Source: Paracoccus sp. (in: a-proteobacteria)
GTDB taxonomy: Bacteria; Pseudomonadota; Alphaproteobacteria; Rhodobacterales; Rhodobacteraceae
Assembly: GCA_031178645.1 (NCBI GenBank)
Contig: JAPSIP010000136.1
Location: forward strand, 1-5,195
Direction of reading: 5' to 3'
Length of the DNA stretch: 5,195 nucleotides
Part shown: positions 1-5,195 of the stretch, in pieces
How positions within the stretch are numbered: position 1 is the first letter of the stretch
Layout: every line of letters begins with the position of its first letter
The notes under the pieces: generated by a model
Database searches by the model: none
What the model saw: the letters and a program-made list of their open reading frames with translations, nothing else
What the model was told of the DNA's origin: nothing
Position numbers and translations under genes: made by a program

Positions 1-33
1 CGGGGGCCAGCCCCCGGACCCCCGGGATATTTG
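1..33 (-). terminator. GC-rich hairpin element at the accD 3' end
   Basis: This lies 14 bases past the accD stop codon. CGGGGG (1-6) can pair with CCCCCG (11-16) around a 4-base loop, and the C-run is repeated at once (CCCCCGG at 11-17 and 19-25), ending in CCCGGGATATTT. From memory, elements of this look (G/C-run hairpin next to CCCGGGATATTTGG) recur at gene ends in Rhodobacterales genomes, so it may be both a repeat and a transcript 3' end. There is no T-tract for the accD direction inside the window, because the sequence is cut at base 1. Terminator function is therefore inferred; the hairpin and direct repeat are visible. Confidence 0.4.
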
Positions 34-47
34 GACACAGAAGATGG

Positions 48-968
48 TCAGTCGGCGGGCACGGGTTCCGGCTGGGCAGGCTGGGCCGCGGGCGCGGGCA
101 GGTCGGCGCGGGTCGGGGCGGGCAATCCCCCGACCATGCGCAGGATCGAGATCAGTTCGTCGCGCAGTTTCTTGCGATGCGTCACCCGGTCCAGCATCCC
201 GTGTTCCAGCAGGTATTCGGCCCGCTGGAAGCCTTCGGGCAGTTTCTCGCGGATGGTCTGCTCGATCACGCGGGGGCCGGCGAAGCAGATCAGGGCGTTG
301 GGCTCGGCGATCTGGATGTCGCCCAGCATGGCATAGCTGGCCGTGACGCCGCCCGTGGTTGGGTGGGTCAGCACGACGATATAGGGCAGGCCGGCTTCCT
401 TCAGCATCTCCACGGCGACGGTGGTGCGGGGCATCTGCATCAGCGACAGGATGCCTTCCTGCATCCGGGCGCCGCCGGCTGCGGAAAACAGAACCAGCGG
501 GCGCTTGGTCTTCACCGCGCGTTCGGCGGCGGCGATGATGGCGTTGCCCACATACATCCCCATCGACCCGCCCATGAAGCTGAAATCCTGGGCAGCGGCG
601 ACGATGGGGGTGCGGCCGATCTCGCCCTCGGCGACCAGCATCGCTTCCTTTTCGCCGGTGGATTTCTGCGCCGCCTTCATGCGGTCGGGATATTTCTTTT
701 GGTCGCGGAACTGCAGCGGGTCGGCGACAGGCTCGGGAACCTTCACCTCCAGGAACGCGCCGCCGTCGAACAGCGCGGTGAAGCGGTCGCGCGGGCTGAT
801 CGCCAGGTGGTGGTCGCAATTCGTGCAGACGTTCAGGTTGTCCGACAATTCGCGATGGAACAGCATCGTCCCGCATTCGGGGCATTTCGTCCACAGGTTC
901 TCGGGCACCTCGCGGCGCGAGAACAGCGAATTGATGCGCGGACGGACGTAGTTGGTGATCCAGTTCAT
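48..968 (-). CDS. accD: Acetyl-CoA carboxylase, carboxyltransferase subunit beta
   Basis: 306 aa, close to the roughly 304 aa of E. coli AccD. With AccA it forms the carboxyltransferase that moves the carboxyl group from carboxybiotin on AccB to acetyl-CoA, giving malonyl-CoA for fatty acid synthesis in the cytoplasm. An N-terminal four-cysteine zinc ribbon is visible (C29, C32, C48, C51, in CPEC and CTNC pairs). The crotonase-like carboxyltransferase fold follows, with GGSMGMYVG at 133-141, [10 protein letters not shown] at 163-172 and [17 protein letters not shown] at 201-217. The C-terminal tail (about 283-306) is Pro/Ala-rich and probably disordered. The frame stays open upstream to 1199, but the family N-terminus [10 protein letters not shown] fixes the start at 968. 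An AGGGG lies 10 bases upstream (979-983). It is divergent from cls. In related genomes folC often follows accD; that side is outside the window. Confidence 0.97.
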   Translation of the reverse strand: MNWITNYVRPRINSLFSRREVPENLWTKCPECGTMLFHRELSDNLNVCTNCDHHLAISPRDRFTALFDGGAFLEVKVPEPVADPLQFRDQKKYPDRMKAAQKSTGEKEAMLVAEGEIGRTPIVAAAQDFSFMGGSMGMYVGNAIIAAAERAVKTKRPLVLFSAAGGARMQEGILSLMQMPRTTVAVEMLKEAGLPYIVVLTHPTTGGVTASYAMLGDIQIAEPNALICFAGPRVIEQTIREKLPEGFQRAEYLLEHGMLDRVTHRKKLRDELISILRMVGGLPAPTRADLPAPAAQPAQPEPVPAD

Positions 969-1000
969 TCGCGGGCGGCCCCTGCTGTTTTCAAGCCCCC

Positions 1001-1029
1001 GAGATAGGCCGCGACGGGGGGAATTGCAA
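1001..1029 (-). promoter_or_regulatory. Candidate sigma-70-type promoter for accD
   Basis: Read on the minus strand, TTGCAA (1029-1024) is followed by exactly 17 bases and then TATCTC (1006-1001). The -35 box matches TTGACA at 4 of 6 positions and the -10 box matches TATAAT at its first three positions. This would start transcription near 994, giving a leader of about 26 bases before the accD ATG. Spacing and placement are good and the -10 box is weak. It is a hand-read match, not an experimentally known start. Confidence 0.35.
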
Positions 1030-1034
1030 TTGCC
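1019..1034. promoter_or_regulatory. Near-palindrome, possible operator
   Basis: GGgAATTGCAATTgCC is symmetric at 14 of 16 positions, with a perfect 10-bp core AATTGCAATT (1022-1031). It sits in the only gap between the divergent accD and cls genes. It overlaps the -35 box of the candidate accD promoter and lies 14 bases upstream of the chosen cls start. Such placement fits a binding site for a dimeric repressor or activator. I do not recognise the motif as that of a named regulator; it does not fit the FNR-type TTGAT-N4-ATCAA. Confidence 0.35.
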
Positions 1035-1047
1035 GTGGCGGGCGGGA

Positions 1048-2487
1048 ATGATGCGCGGCATGTGGGCCTCATTCCTCGTCATGCTGCATACGACGGTCAC
1101 GCTGGCCCTGATCGCGCGGGTCCTGATCCGCCCGCGGCTGGATCCGTCGGTGCGGCTGGCCTGGATCATGGTGATCGAGGCGCTGCCCGTGGTGGGCATC
1201 CTGTCCTATATCCTGTTCGGCGAGGTTCGCATGAACCAAGCCGAGGTTCAGCGCATGGCCGACGTGCGCGACCGGCTGACCAACCTGCGTATCCCCAACC
1301 CCGCCATGATTGCCGAGCCGCCGCATTACGCGCTGCCGGTGGTCGCGGCCAATGCGGCGGTGGGGGGCATGTCGGCCCTGTCTGGCAACCGCATCCACCT
1401 GCTTGAGGAAAGCGACGAGGCCATCGACCGGCTGATCGACAGCATCGACCGGGCTGTGGATCACGTCCATATCCTGTTCTACATCTGGCTGCCTGACCAT
1501 TCGGGCCAGAAGGTGGCCGAGGCCGTGGCCCGCGCCGCCGGCCGGGGCGTCGAATGCCGGGTGATCGTCGATGCGCTTGGCTCGCGCCTGCTGGTGCGTT
1601 CGCCCCTTTGGGCGCAGATGCAGGAAGCGGGCGCCGAATGCGTCACCGCCTTTCCCTGGGGGCTGCCCTTCATCAGCGTGCTGTTCCGCAGGCTGGATCT
1701 GCGCAACCACCGCAAGATCCTGGTGGTGGACAACCGCGTGGCCTTTTCGGGCAGCCGCAACTGCGCGGACATGGCATTCGCCATCAAGCCGCGCTTTGCC
1801 CCTTGGGTCGATATCCTGATGTCGGTCGAGGGCCCTGTCGTGCGGCAGTTCCAGTCGGTCTTCCTGGGCGACTGGATGAGCTATACCGGCAAGGACCTGG
1901 GCTATATGCTGCAGCCCGTGGAACCGGTGGCCGACCCGGGCGACATCGCCCAGGTCATTCCCACCGGGCCGGATCGTCGGCAGGGGTCCATCTCGGACTG
2001 CCTGTCCGGGATGCTTCATGCGGCGCGCGACCGGGTGGTCATCACCACACCCTATTACGTGCCCGATACCGCCCTGGACGCAGCCGTCCGCGCCGCTGCC
2101 CGGCGGGGGGTCGAGGTGACGATGATCCTGCCCGCGCGCAACGATTCCATCGTGGTCGGTGCGACCAGCCAGGGGTTCTATTATGGCCTTCTGGCGGCAG
2201 GCGCGCGGATCATGCTGTTCCAGGACGGCTTGCTGCATTCCAAGATCATGACCGTGGACGGCCGGATGGGCATGGTCGGCAGCGCCAACCTTGACCGCCG
2301 CAGCTTCGAATTGAACTACGAGGTCAACATGGCCGTCTTCGACCGCGACTTCATCGAGGAGCTGGACGCGCGCCAGGAAAGCTATGCCGAACGCGCGCGA
2401 GAGATCACGCTGGAGGAGGTGCGCAACTGGTCGATCCTGCGCCGGTTGCGCAACAACCTGCTGGCCCTGGCGTCGCCATTGTTGTGA
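1048..2487 (+). CDS. cls: Cardiolipin synthase (phospholipase D superfamily)
   Basis: 479 aa from this start, near the 486 aa of E. coli ClsA. It condenses two phosphatidylglycerols (or a close variant) into cardiolipin and glycerol at the inner membrane. Two hydrophobic segments open the protein (about residues 5-27 and 37-59, the latter ending SYILFGE, typical of the PLD nuclease N-terminal domain). Two HKD catalytic motifs follow: HRKILVVD (H221, K223, D228) and HSKIMTVD (H397, K399, D404), each followed by the usual G-S-x-N (SGSRN, VGSAN). Both active-site halves are intact. The start is uncertain: ATGs lie at 1048, 1051 and 1060, with a GGCGGGA run at 1041-1047 that is very close to the first two and 12 bases from the third. 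The open frame from 952 would overlap accD and adds an Arg-rich stretch unlike the family. The next gene follows after 6 bases, suggesting one transcript. Confidence 0.93.
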   Translation: MMRGMWASFLVMLHTTVTLALIARVLIRPRLDPSVRLAWIMVIEALPVVGILSYILFGEVRMNQAEVQRMADVRDRLTNLRIPNPAMIAEPPHYALPVVAANAAVGGMSALSGNRIHLLEESDEAIDRLIDSIDRAVDHVHILFYIWLPDHSGQKVAEAVARAAGRGVECRVIVDALGSRLLVRSPLWAQMQEAGAECVTAFPWGLPFISVLFRRLDLRNHRKILVVDNRVAFSGSRNCADMAFAIKPRFAPWVDILMSVEGPVVRQFQSVFLGDWMSYTGKDLGYMLQPVEPVADPGDIAQVIPTGPDRRQGSISDCLSGMLHAARDRVVITTPYYVPDTALDAAVRAAARRGVEVTMILPARNDSIVVGATSQGFYYGLLAAGARIMLFQDGLLHSKIMTVDGRMGMVGSANLDRRSFELNYEVNMAVFDRDFIEELDARQESYAERAREITLEEVRNWSILRRLRNNLLALASPLL

Positions 2488-2493
2488 GGGGAC

Positions 2494-2772
2494 ATGGAAA
2501 GCCAAGACATCGCGGAACGGCTGGCGGGCCTGGACGGCTGGACCCTGACCCCGGACGGCAGGGCGATCACCCGCCGCTTCGCGTTCAAGGGCTTTGCCAA
2601 GGCGGTCGAGATGGCGAACCTGGCGGCCTGGCTGGGCAACAAGCGCGGCCATCACCCCGACGTGGCCTTCGGCTGGGGCTATTGCCAGGTCACCTTCACC
2701 ACCCATGACGCGGGCGGGCTGACCGACGCGGATTTCACTGCCGCGGCGCATCTGGACGCCCTGTTGCGCTGA
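2494..2772 (+). CDS. phhB: 4a-hydroxytetrahydrobiopterin dehydratase (pterin-4a-carbinolamine dehydratase)
   Basis: 92 aa, normal for this small single-domain cytoplasmic family. It dehydrates the 4a-hydroxy-pterin made by aromatic amino acid hydroxylases, so the cofactor can be recycled. The signature is clear: HHPD at 53-56, FGWGYCQV at 59-66 and TTHDAGGLTDADF at 69-81, giving the three family histidines (H53, H54, H71). The position four residues before the first His, usually Glu (Glu57 in human PCD), is Asn49 here. The start overlaps a strong GAGGGG (2486-2491) that itself overlaps the cls stop, so translation is probably coupled to cls. No phenylalanine hydroxylase gene is in the window, and many bacteria carry this gene alone. 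Its substrate here may be another pterin, for instance one linked to molybdopterin; this is inference. Confidence 0.93.
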   Translation: MESQDIAERLAGLDGWTLTPDGRAITRRFAFKGFAKAVEMANLAAWLGNKRGHHPDVAFGWGYCQVTFTTHDAGGLTDADFTAAAHLDALLR

Positions 2773-2775
2773 GGC

Positions 2776-2804
2776 TTGTTCGCGCCCAGGTTGCAGTCTA
2801 TCCA
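2776..2804 (+). promoter_or_regulatory. Weak candidate promoter for the uncharacterised gene pair
   Basis: TTGTTC (2776-2781), 17 bases, then TATCCA (2799-2804), in the 57-base gap between the dehydratase and the next gene. Each box matches only its first three consensus bases. The site would give a leader of about 20 bases that keeps the AAGG ribosome binding site. The alternative is readthrough from cls. Confidence 0.25.
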
Positions 2805-2818
2805 CGGGGGACAAGGAC

Positions 2819-2822
2819 AAGG
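2819..2822 (+). promoter_or_regulatory. Ribosome binding site that fixes the start at 2830
   Basis: AAGG followed by a 7-base spacer to the ATG at 2830; a second purine-rich AAGGA lies just upstream (2813-2817). This placement supports the ATG at 2830 over a TTG at 2776 that opens the same frame, and which would place the ribosome site inside the coding region. Confidence 0.6.
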
Positions 2823-2829
2823 TGCCCTC

Positions 2830-3603
2830 ATGGTCATGCGGCTGCTTGACATCTTCGGTCTGGATCGGCGGCGCCCGGATTGGGTCCTCCTGGCCGAGCG
2901 GCTTGACCGCAGGCCAAAGCCCGTGGACCCTGAACTGCGCGAAGAAGCGCAGCGCCTGCATCGCCACCTGTCGCGCTTCCTGCAGATCTCGGATCCCTGG
3001 ATGCTGCGCAAGACGGGGGTTGCCGAGGATGATCTTCCCCCCGGCACCGACTGGCATTGGCGGCCCCGGCTGCTGTGCGGGCAGATCAGCCCCCAGGCCG
3101 TTGTCGCGCCGGAAAACGGCCACCGCCTGGGCGAGGATGCGGCCCTGTGGCACGACTGCCCCTACAACGCGCTGATCCTGCGCCAGTCTGCGCGGCCGCG
3201 GCCCGGCCAGGCCGCTTGCTATGCCCTGCAGATCGAGATGATGGGCAATTCCTGCGGCTTCCTGTCCCTGGCCTTGGACCTGCCCGGTGACGCCCTGGGC
3301 GGGCTAGGGCCGGAACGCGTGCTGCAACTGGACACGGTGATGGATGCGGAACGGCCCATCACCATCTATGCGCGGATCAACCTGGTACAGGGCCCGAACA
3401 CCGAAACCGTCCTGCGCCAGTTGGGCCACCCGGCAGAAGGAAGAAGCGCACGCCGGCGGGCCGAGTTCGACCTGGCCTATGCGGGCCTTGCCAATCGGCC
3501 CATCGAGCGCGCCTGGCTGGACCTGATCTTCGAATCGCCGCGCCTGAACGCGGTCACCATCAACGACGTGCTGGTGTCGCATCACCCGCGCGCCCAGGCC
3601 TGA
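2830..3603 (+). CDS. Conserved protein of unknown function, probably DUF6478 family
   Basis: 257 aa. From memory it looks like the DUF6478 family seen in Rhodobacterales; the name is a recollection, not a search result. No signal peptide or membrane segment is evident. Distinct blocks are: an N-terminal Arg/Leu-rich helical part (1-60), LPPGTDWHWRPRLLCG at 69-84, APENGHRLGEDAALWHDC at 93-110, LSLALDLP at 145-152, ITIYARINLVQGPNTE at 177-192, and EFDLAYAGL plus AWLDLIFESP at 212-237. The WHWRP and WHDC motifs with conserved-looking Trp/His/Cys could suggest a binding or catalytic site, but no known enzyme motif is present. The middle looks like alternating beta strands. It is 12 bases upstream of the small coiled-coil gene, so the two are likely co-transcribed. 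Real coding region: long frame, good ribosome site, conserved-looking motifs. Confidence 0.85.
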   Translation: MVMRLLDIFGLDRRRPDWVLLAERLDRRPKPVDPELREEAQRLHRHLSRFLQISDPWMLRKTGVAEDDLPPGTDWHWRPRLLCGQISPQAVVAPENGHRLGEDAALWHDCPYNALILRQSARPRPGQAACYALQIEMMGNSCGFLSLALDLPGDALGGLGPERVLQLDTVMDAERPITIYARINLVQGPNTETVLRQLGHPAEGRSARRRAEFDLAYAGLANRPIERAWLDLIFESPRLNAVTINDVLVSHHPRAQA

Positions 3604-3614
3604 AGGGACACGCG

Positions 3615-3980
3615 ATGACGTTCGAGGATCACGGCCTGTCCGCAGGCTGCTGGACCGGGGCCTTGCAGTCCGACAGCCCGCCCCCGGCGTTGTGCCTGGT
3701 CCATCGCGGCAAGGCAGTGGCGCAGGCAAGGCTGCGCGAGGCCGGGCCGGGCACCTGGTCCGTGGCCGTTGATCTGCCGGGATCGGTGATAGACCGGGGG
3801 GCGCATGGCCTGCTGCTGGTGGCAGGCGATCCTGACAAGGCCGGATCGCAGGTGCTGGCCAGCCTGACGCTGGTCGCCGGCACCGTCGCGGGCGAGGAGC
3901 TGCTGGCCGAGGTCGCGCAGCTTCGGGCAGAACTGGACCTGATGAAGCGAGAGTTTCGGCGGCTTGCCTCGGGCGGCTGA
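3615..3980 (+). CDS. Small hypothetical protein with C-terminal coiled coil
   Basis: 121 aa; I do not recognise the family. An AAGGGA (3603-3608) overlaps the stop of the preceding gene and sits 6 bases from the ATG. The first 90 residues look like a small beta-rich domain: strand-like runs at about 25-40, 48-55 and 64-70, broken by Gly/Pro turns. Residues 94-118 form a helix with hydrophobic residues in strict 4-3 spacing (L96, V100, L103, L107, M110, F114, L117), a short parallel coiled coil by pattern, ending with a basic patch (KREFRR). There is no signal peptide or membrane segment. The layout suggests a protein that oligomerises through its C-terminus, perhaps as a partner of the upstream gene product. 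That link is inferred only from the 11-base gap. Confidence 0.75.
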   Translation: MTFEDHGLSAGCWTGALQSDSPPPALCLVHRGKAVAQARLREAGPGTWSVAVDLPGSVIDRGAHGLLLVAGDPDKAGSQVLASLTLVAGTVAGEELLAEVAQLRAELDLMKREFRRLASGG

Positions 3981-4007
3981 GGGCTGTCACGCCCCTGACG
4001 CCCTTCC

Positions 4008-4036
4008 TTGCGAAAAGCCTGGGCCGTGGCTATATC
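4008..4036 (+). promoter_or_regulatory. Sigma-70-type promoter for nspC
   Basis: TTGCGA (4008-4013), exactly 17 bases, then TATATC (4031-4036). Each box matches consensus at 4 of 6 positions. Transcription would begin near 4043 and give a leader of about 25 bases containing the AAAGG ribosome site. It is the best promoter match in the window and makes nspC its own transcription unit within the 87-base gap. No clear operator or riboswitch is visible in this gap. Confidence 0.5.
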
Positions 4037-4056
4037 GGCGCTTTCGCTTTCAGCCC

Positions 4057-4061
4057 AAAGG
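4057..4061 (+). promoter_or_regulatory. Ribosome binding site that fixes the nspC start
   Basis: AAAGG with a 6-base spacer to the ATG at 4068. It favours this start over the ATG at 4077 (spacer 15) and over the TTG at 4008, which coincides with the -35 box. Confidence 0.65.
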
Positions 4062-4067
4062 TTTCGC

Positions 4068-5168
4068 ATGGCCGGGATGCAGACGCCCTTCTACCTGATC
4101 GACAAATCCGCGTTGCGCCGCAACATGGAACAGGTCGCGCGCCTGCGCGAGGCGTCGGGGGCCAAGGCGCTGCTGGCGCTGAAATGCTTTGCCACTTGGT
4201 CGGTCTTCGACCTGATGCGCGACTACATGGACGGTACGACCTCATCGTCGCTGTTCGAACTGCGCCTGGGGCACGAGACCTTTGGCAAGGAAACCCATGC
4301 CTATTCCGTCGCCTGGGCCGATCACGAGATCGACGAGGCGGTGTCATACTCGGACAAGATCATCTTCAACAGCCTGTCCCAGCTTGACCGCTTTGCCGAC
4401 CGCGCCAAGGGCGTGACCACCGGCCTGCGCCTGAACCCGCGCTTTTCCACCAGCGGTTTCGACCTGGCCGATCCGGCGCGGCCCTTCAGCCGCTTGGGCG
4501 AATGGGACACGGCACGGCTGGAATCCGCCCTGGACCGCATCAGCGGCGTGATGATCCATTACAACTGCGAAAACCGCGACTTCGACCTGTTCGACGGGCA
4601 GTTGACCCGGATCGAGACCGAGTTCGGCGAGATCCTGAAACGCCTCGACTGGGTGTCCCTGGGCGGCGGCATCCATTTCACGGGCGAGGGCTATCCCATC
4701 GACCGGCTGGCCGACCGGCTGAAGGCCTTCCAGGACCGCTGGGGCGTTCAGGCCTATCTTGAACCCGGCGAGGCCAGCATCACCGGCACCACCACGCTGG
4801 AGGTCAGCGTGCTGGACATCATCGACAATGGCAAAAAGGTCGCCATCGTGGACAGCAGCATCGAGGCGCATATGCTGGATCTGCTGATCTATCGCGAAAC
4901 CGCCAAGCTGCCGCAGTCGGGCGATCACGAATACCAGGTCGCGGGCAAGACCTGCCTTGCGGGCGACATCTTCGGCGATGGACGCTTCGACAAGCCCCTG
5001 GCCATCGGCGACCGGATCAGCATCGCGGATGCGGCGGGCTATACGATGGTCAAGAAGAACTGGTTCAACGGCGTCGCCATGCCCGCCATCGCTATCCGCG
5101 AGGAAGACGGCAGCATCCGCACCGTCCGCAGCTTCCCCTACGACGAATACAAGTCCAGCCTGTCCTAA
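4068..5168 (+). CDS. nspC: Carboxynorspermidine/carboxyspermidine decarboxylase
   Basis: 366 aa, the usual size for this PLP enzyme of the alanine racemase/ornithine decarboxylase fold (type III). It removes CO2 from carboxynorspermidine or carboxyspermidine, giving norspermidine or spermidine, in the cytoplasm. Visible features are the PLP lysine in ALLALKCF (K39), MIHYNCEN at 162-169, the glycine loop SLGGGIHFTGEGYP at 197-210, EPGE at 232-235, and KTCLAGDIFGDGRFD at 294-308. The last holds the cysteine (C296) and aspartate (D300) equivalent to the substrate-site Cys/Asp of ornithine decarboxylase. AAGYTMVKKNWFNG (322-335) completes the active site. All key residues are present. In alphaproteobacteria this enzyme usually makes spermidine from carboxyspermidine with carboxyspermidine dehydrogenase; the partner is not inside the window. 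Product choice cannot be read from the sequence. Confidence 0.95.
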   Translation: MAGMQTPFYLIDKSALRRNMEQVARLREASGAKALLALKCFATWSVFDLMRDYMDGTTSSSLFELRLGHETFGKETHAYSVAWADHEIDEAVSYSDKIIFNSLSQLDRFADRAKGVTTGLRLNPRFSTSGFDLADPARPFSRLGEWDTARLESALDRISGVMIHYNCENRDFDLFDGQLTRIETEFGEILKRLDWVSLGGGIHFTGEGYPIDRLADRLKAFQDRWGVQAYLEPGEASITGTTTLEVSVLDIIDNGKKVAIVDSSIEAHMLDLLIYRETAKLPQSGDHEYQVAGKTCLAGDIFGDGRFDKPLAIGDRISIADAAGYTMVKKNWFNGVAMPAIAIREEDGSIRTVRSFPYDEYKSSLS

Positions 5169-5188
5169 GGCGCCCTCTCTGCAACCCC

Positions 5189-5195
5189 GGAAAGG
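5189..5195 (+). promoter_or_regulatory. Likely ribosome binding site of a gene beyond the right edge
   Basis: The window ends in GGAAAGG, 20 bases after the nspC stop, with no hairpin between. This is a strong Shine-Dalgarno-like purine run, so a co-transcribed gene probably starts within about 10 bases of the edge. By family context the most likely product is carboxy(nor)spermidine dehydrogenase, a saccharopine dehydrogenase relative; this is inference. Confidence 0.45.

Noticed and set aside
177..1007. A 276-codon open frame on the plus strand opposite accD
   Set aside because: It mirrors the accD codons, is His/Gly/Gln-rich, begins inside a proven gene and matches no family.
996..1020. 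Inverted repeat CCCCCG/CGGGGG in the accD-cls gap
   Set aside because: Six base pairs around a 13-base loop in GC-rich DNA is expected by chance, and it lies across the candidate accD promoter rather than at a gene end.
1069..3153. A 694-codon open frame on the minus strand across cls, the dehydratase and the start of the next gene
   Set aside because: It is antisense to three well-supported genes and is rich in His, Gln, Arg, Gly and Asp, the usual composition of a shadow frame in high-GC DNA. It has no recognisable domain.
3304..3990. A minus-strand open frame across the end of the DUF6478-like gene and the small gene
   Set aside because: Pro/Arg/Ala-rich low-complexity translation opposite two genes with good ribosome sites; a GC-driven shadow.
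3980..4004. Possible terminator hairpin after the small coiled-coil gene (AGGGC pairing with GCCCT)
   Set aside because: Only a 5-bp stem with a 15-base loop and no run of T; too weak to claim.
4008..4067. N-terminal extension of nspC from a TTG at 4008
   Set aside because: The TTG forms the -35 box of a good promoter, and the ATG at 4068 has a well-placed AAAGG and matches the family N-terminus.

Overview
The window reads as ordinary chromosomal DNA from a high-GC alphaproteobacterium of the order Rhodobacterales, most like Paracoccus. This rests on family knowledge of three things: the accD N-terminus ([10 protein letters not shown]), the conserved uncharacterised protein at 2830-3603, which I associate with this group, and the GC-rich 'CCCCCGGGATATTTGGACAC' type element at the left edge. 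No search was run, so the genus is inference. I see no mobile element, tRNA or rRNA, CRISPR array, phage gene or obvious foreign segment. Codon and base use look uniform across the genes.

Layout: (1) 1-47 is a G/C-run hairpin element just past the 3' end of accD. (2) 48-968 on the minus strand is accD, the carboxyltransferase beta subunit of acetyl-CoA carboxylase. (3) 969-1047 is a short divergent intergenic region with a 16-bp near-palindrome that overlaps the -35 box of a candidate accD promoter. (4) 1048-2487 on the plus strand is a membrane-anchored cardiolipin synthase with two HKD motifs. It is followed 6 bp later by a pterin-4a-carbinolamine dehydratase (2494-2772). (5) 2830-3603 and 3615-3980 are a tightly spaced pair: a conserved protein of unknown function (probably the DUF6478 family) and a small protein ending in a heptad coiled coil. 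(6) 4068-5168 is carboxynorspermidine/carboxyspermidine decarboxylase (nspC), preceded by its own good sigma-70-type promoter. The last seven bases look like a Shine-Dalgarno for a further gene just outside the window, plausibly the partner dehydrogenase.

How they work together: accD and cls are divergent and both serve membrane lipid formation (malonyl-CoA supply and cardiolipin), so the shared intergenic region could coordinate them, but this is inference. nspC supplies the last step of the carboxyspermidine route to spermidine (or norspermidine). The uncharacterised pair is the part with least known about it. No strong evidence of a new biological system was found. The most useful leads are the uncharacterised pair and the accD/cls palindrome.
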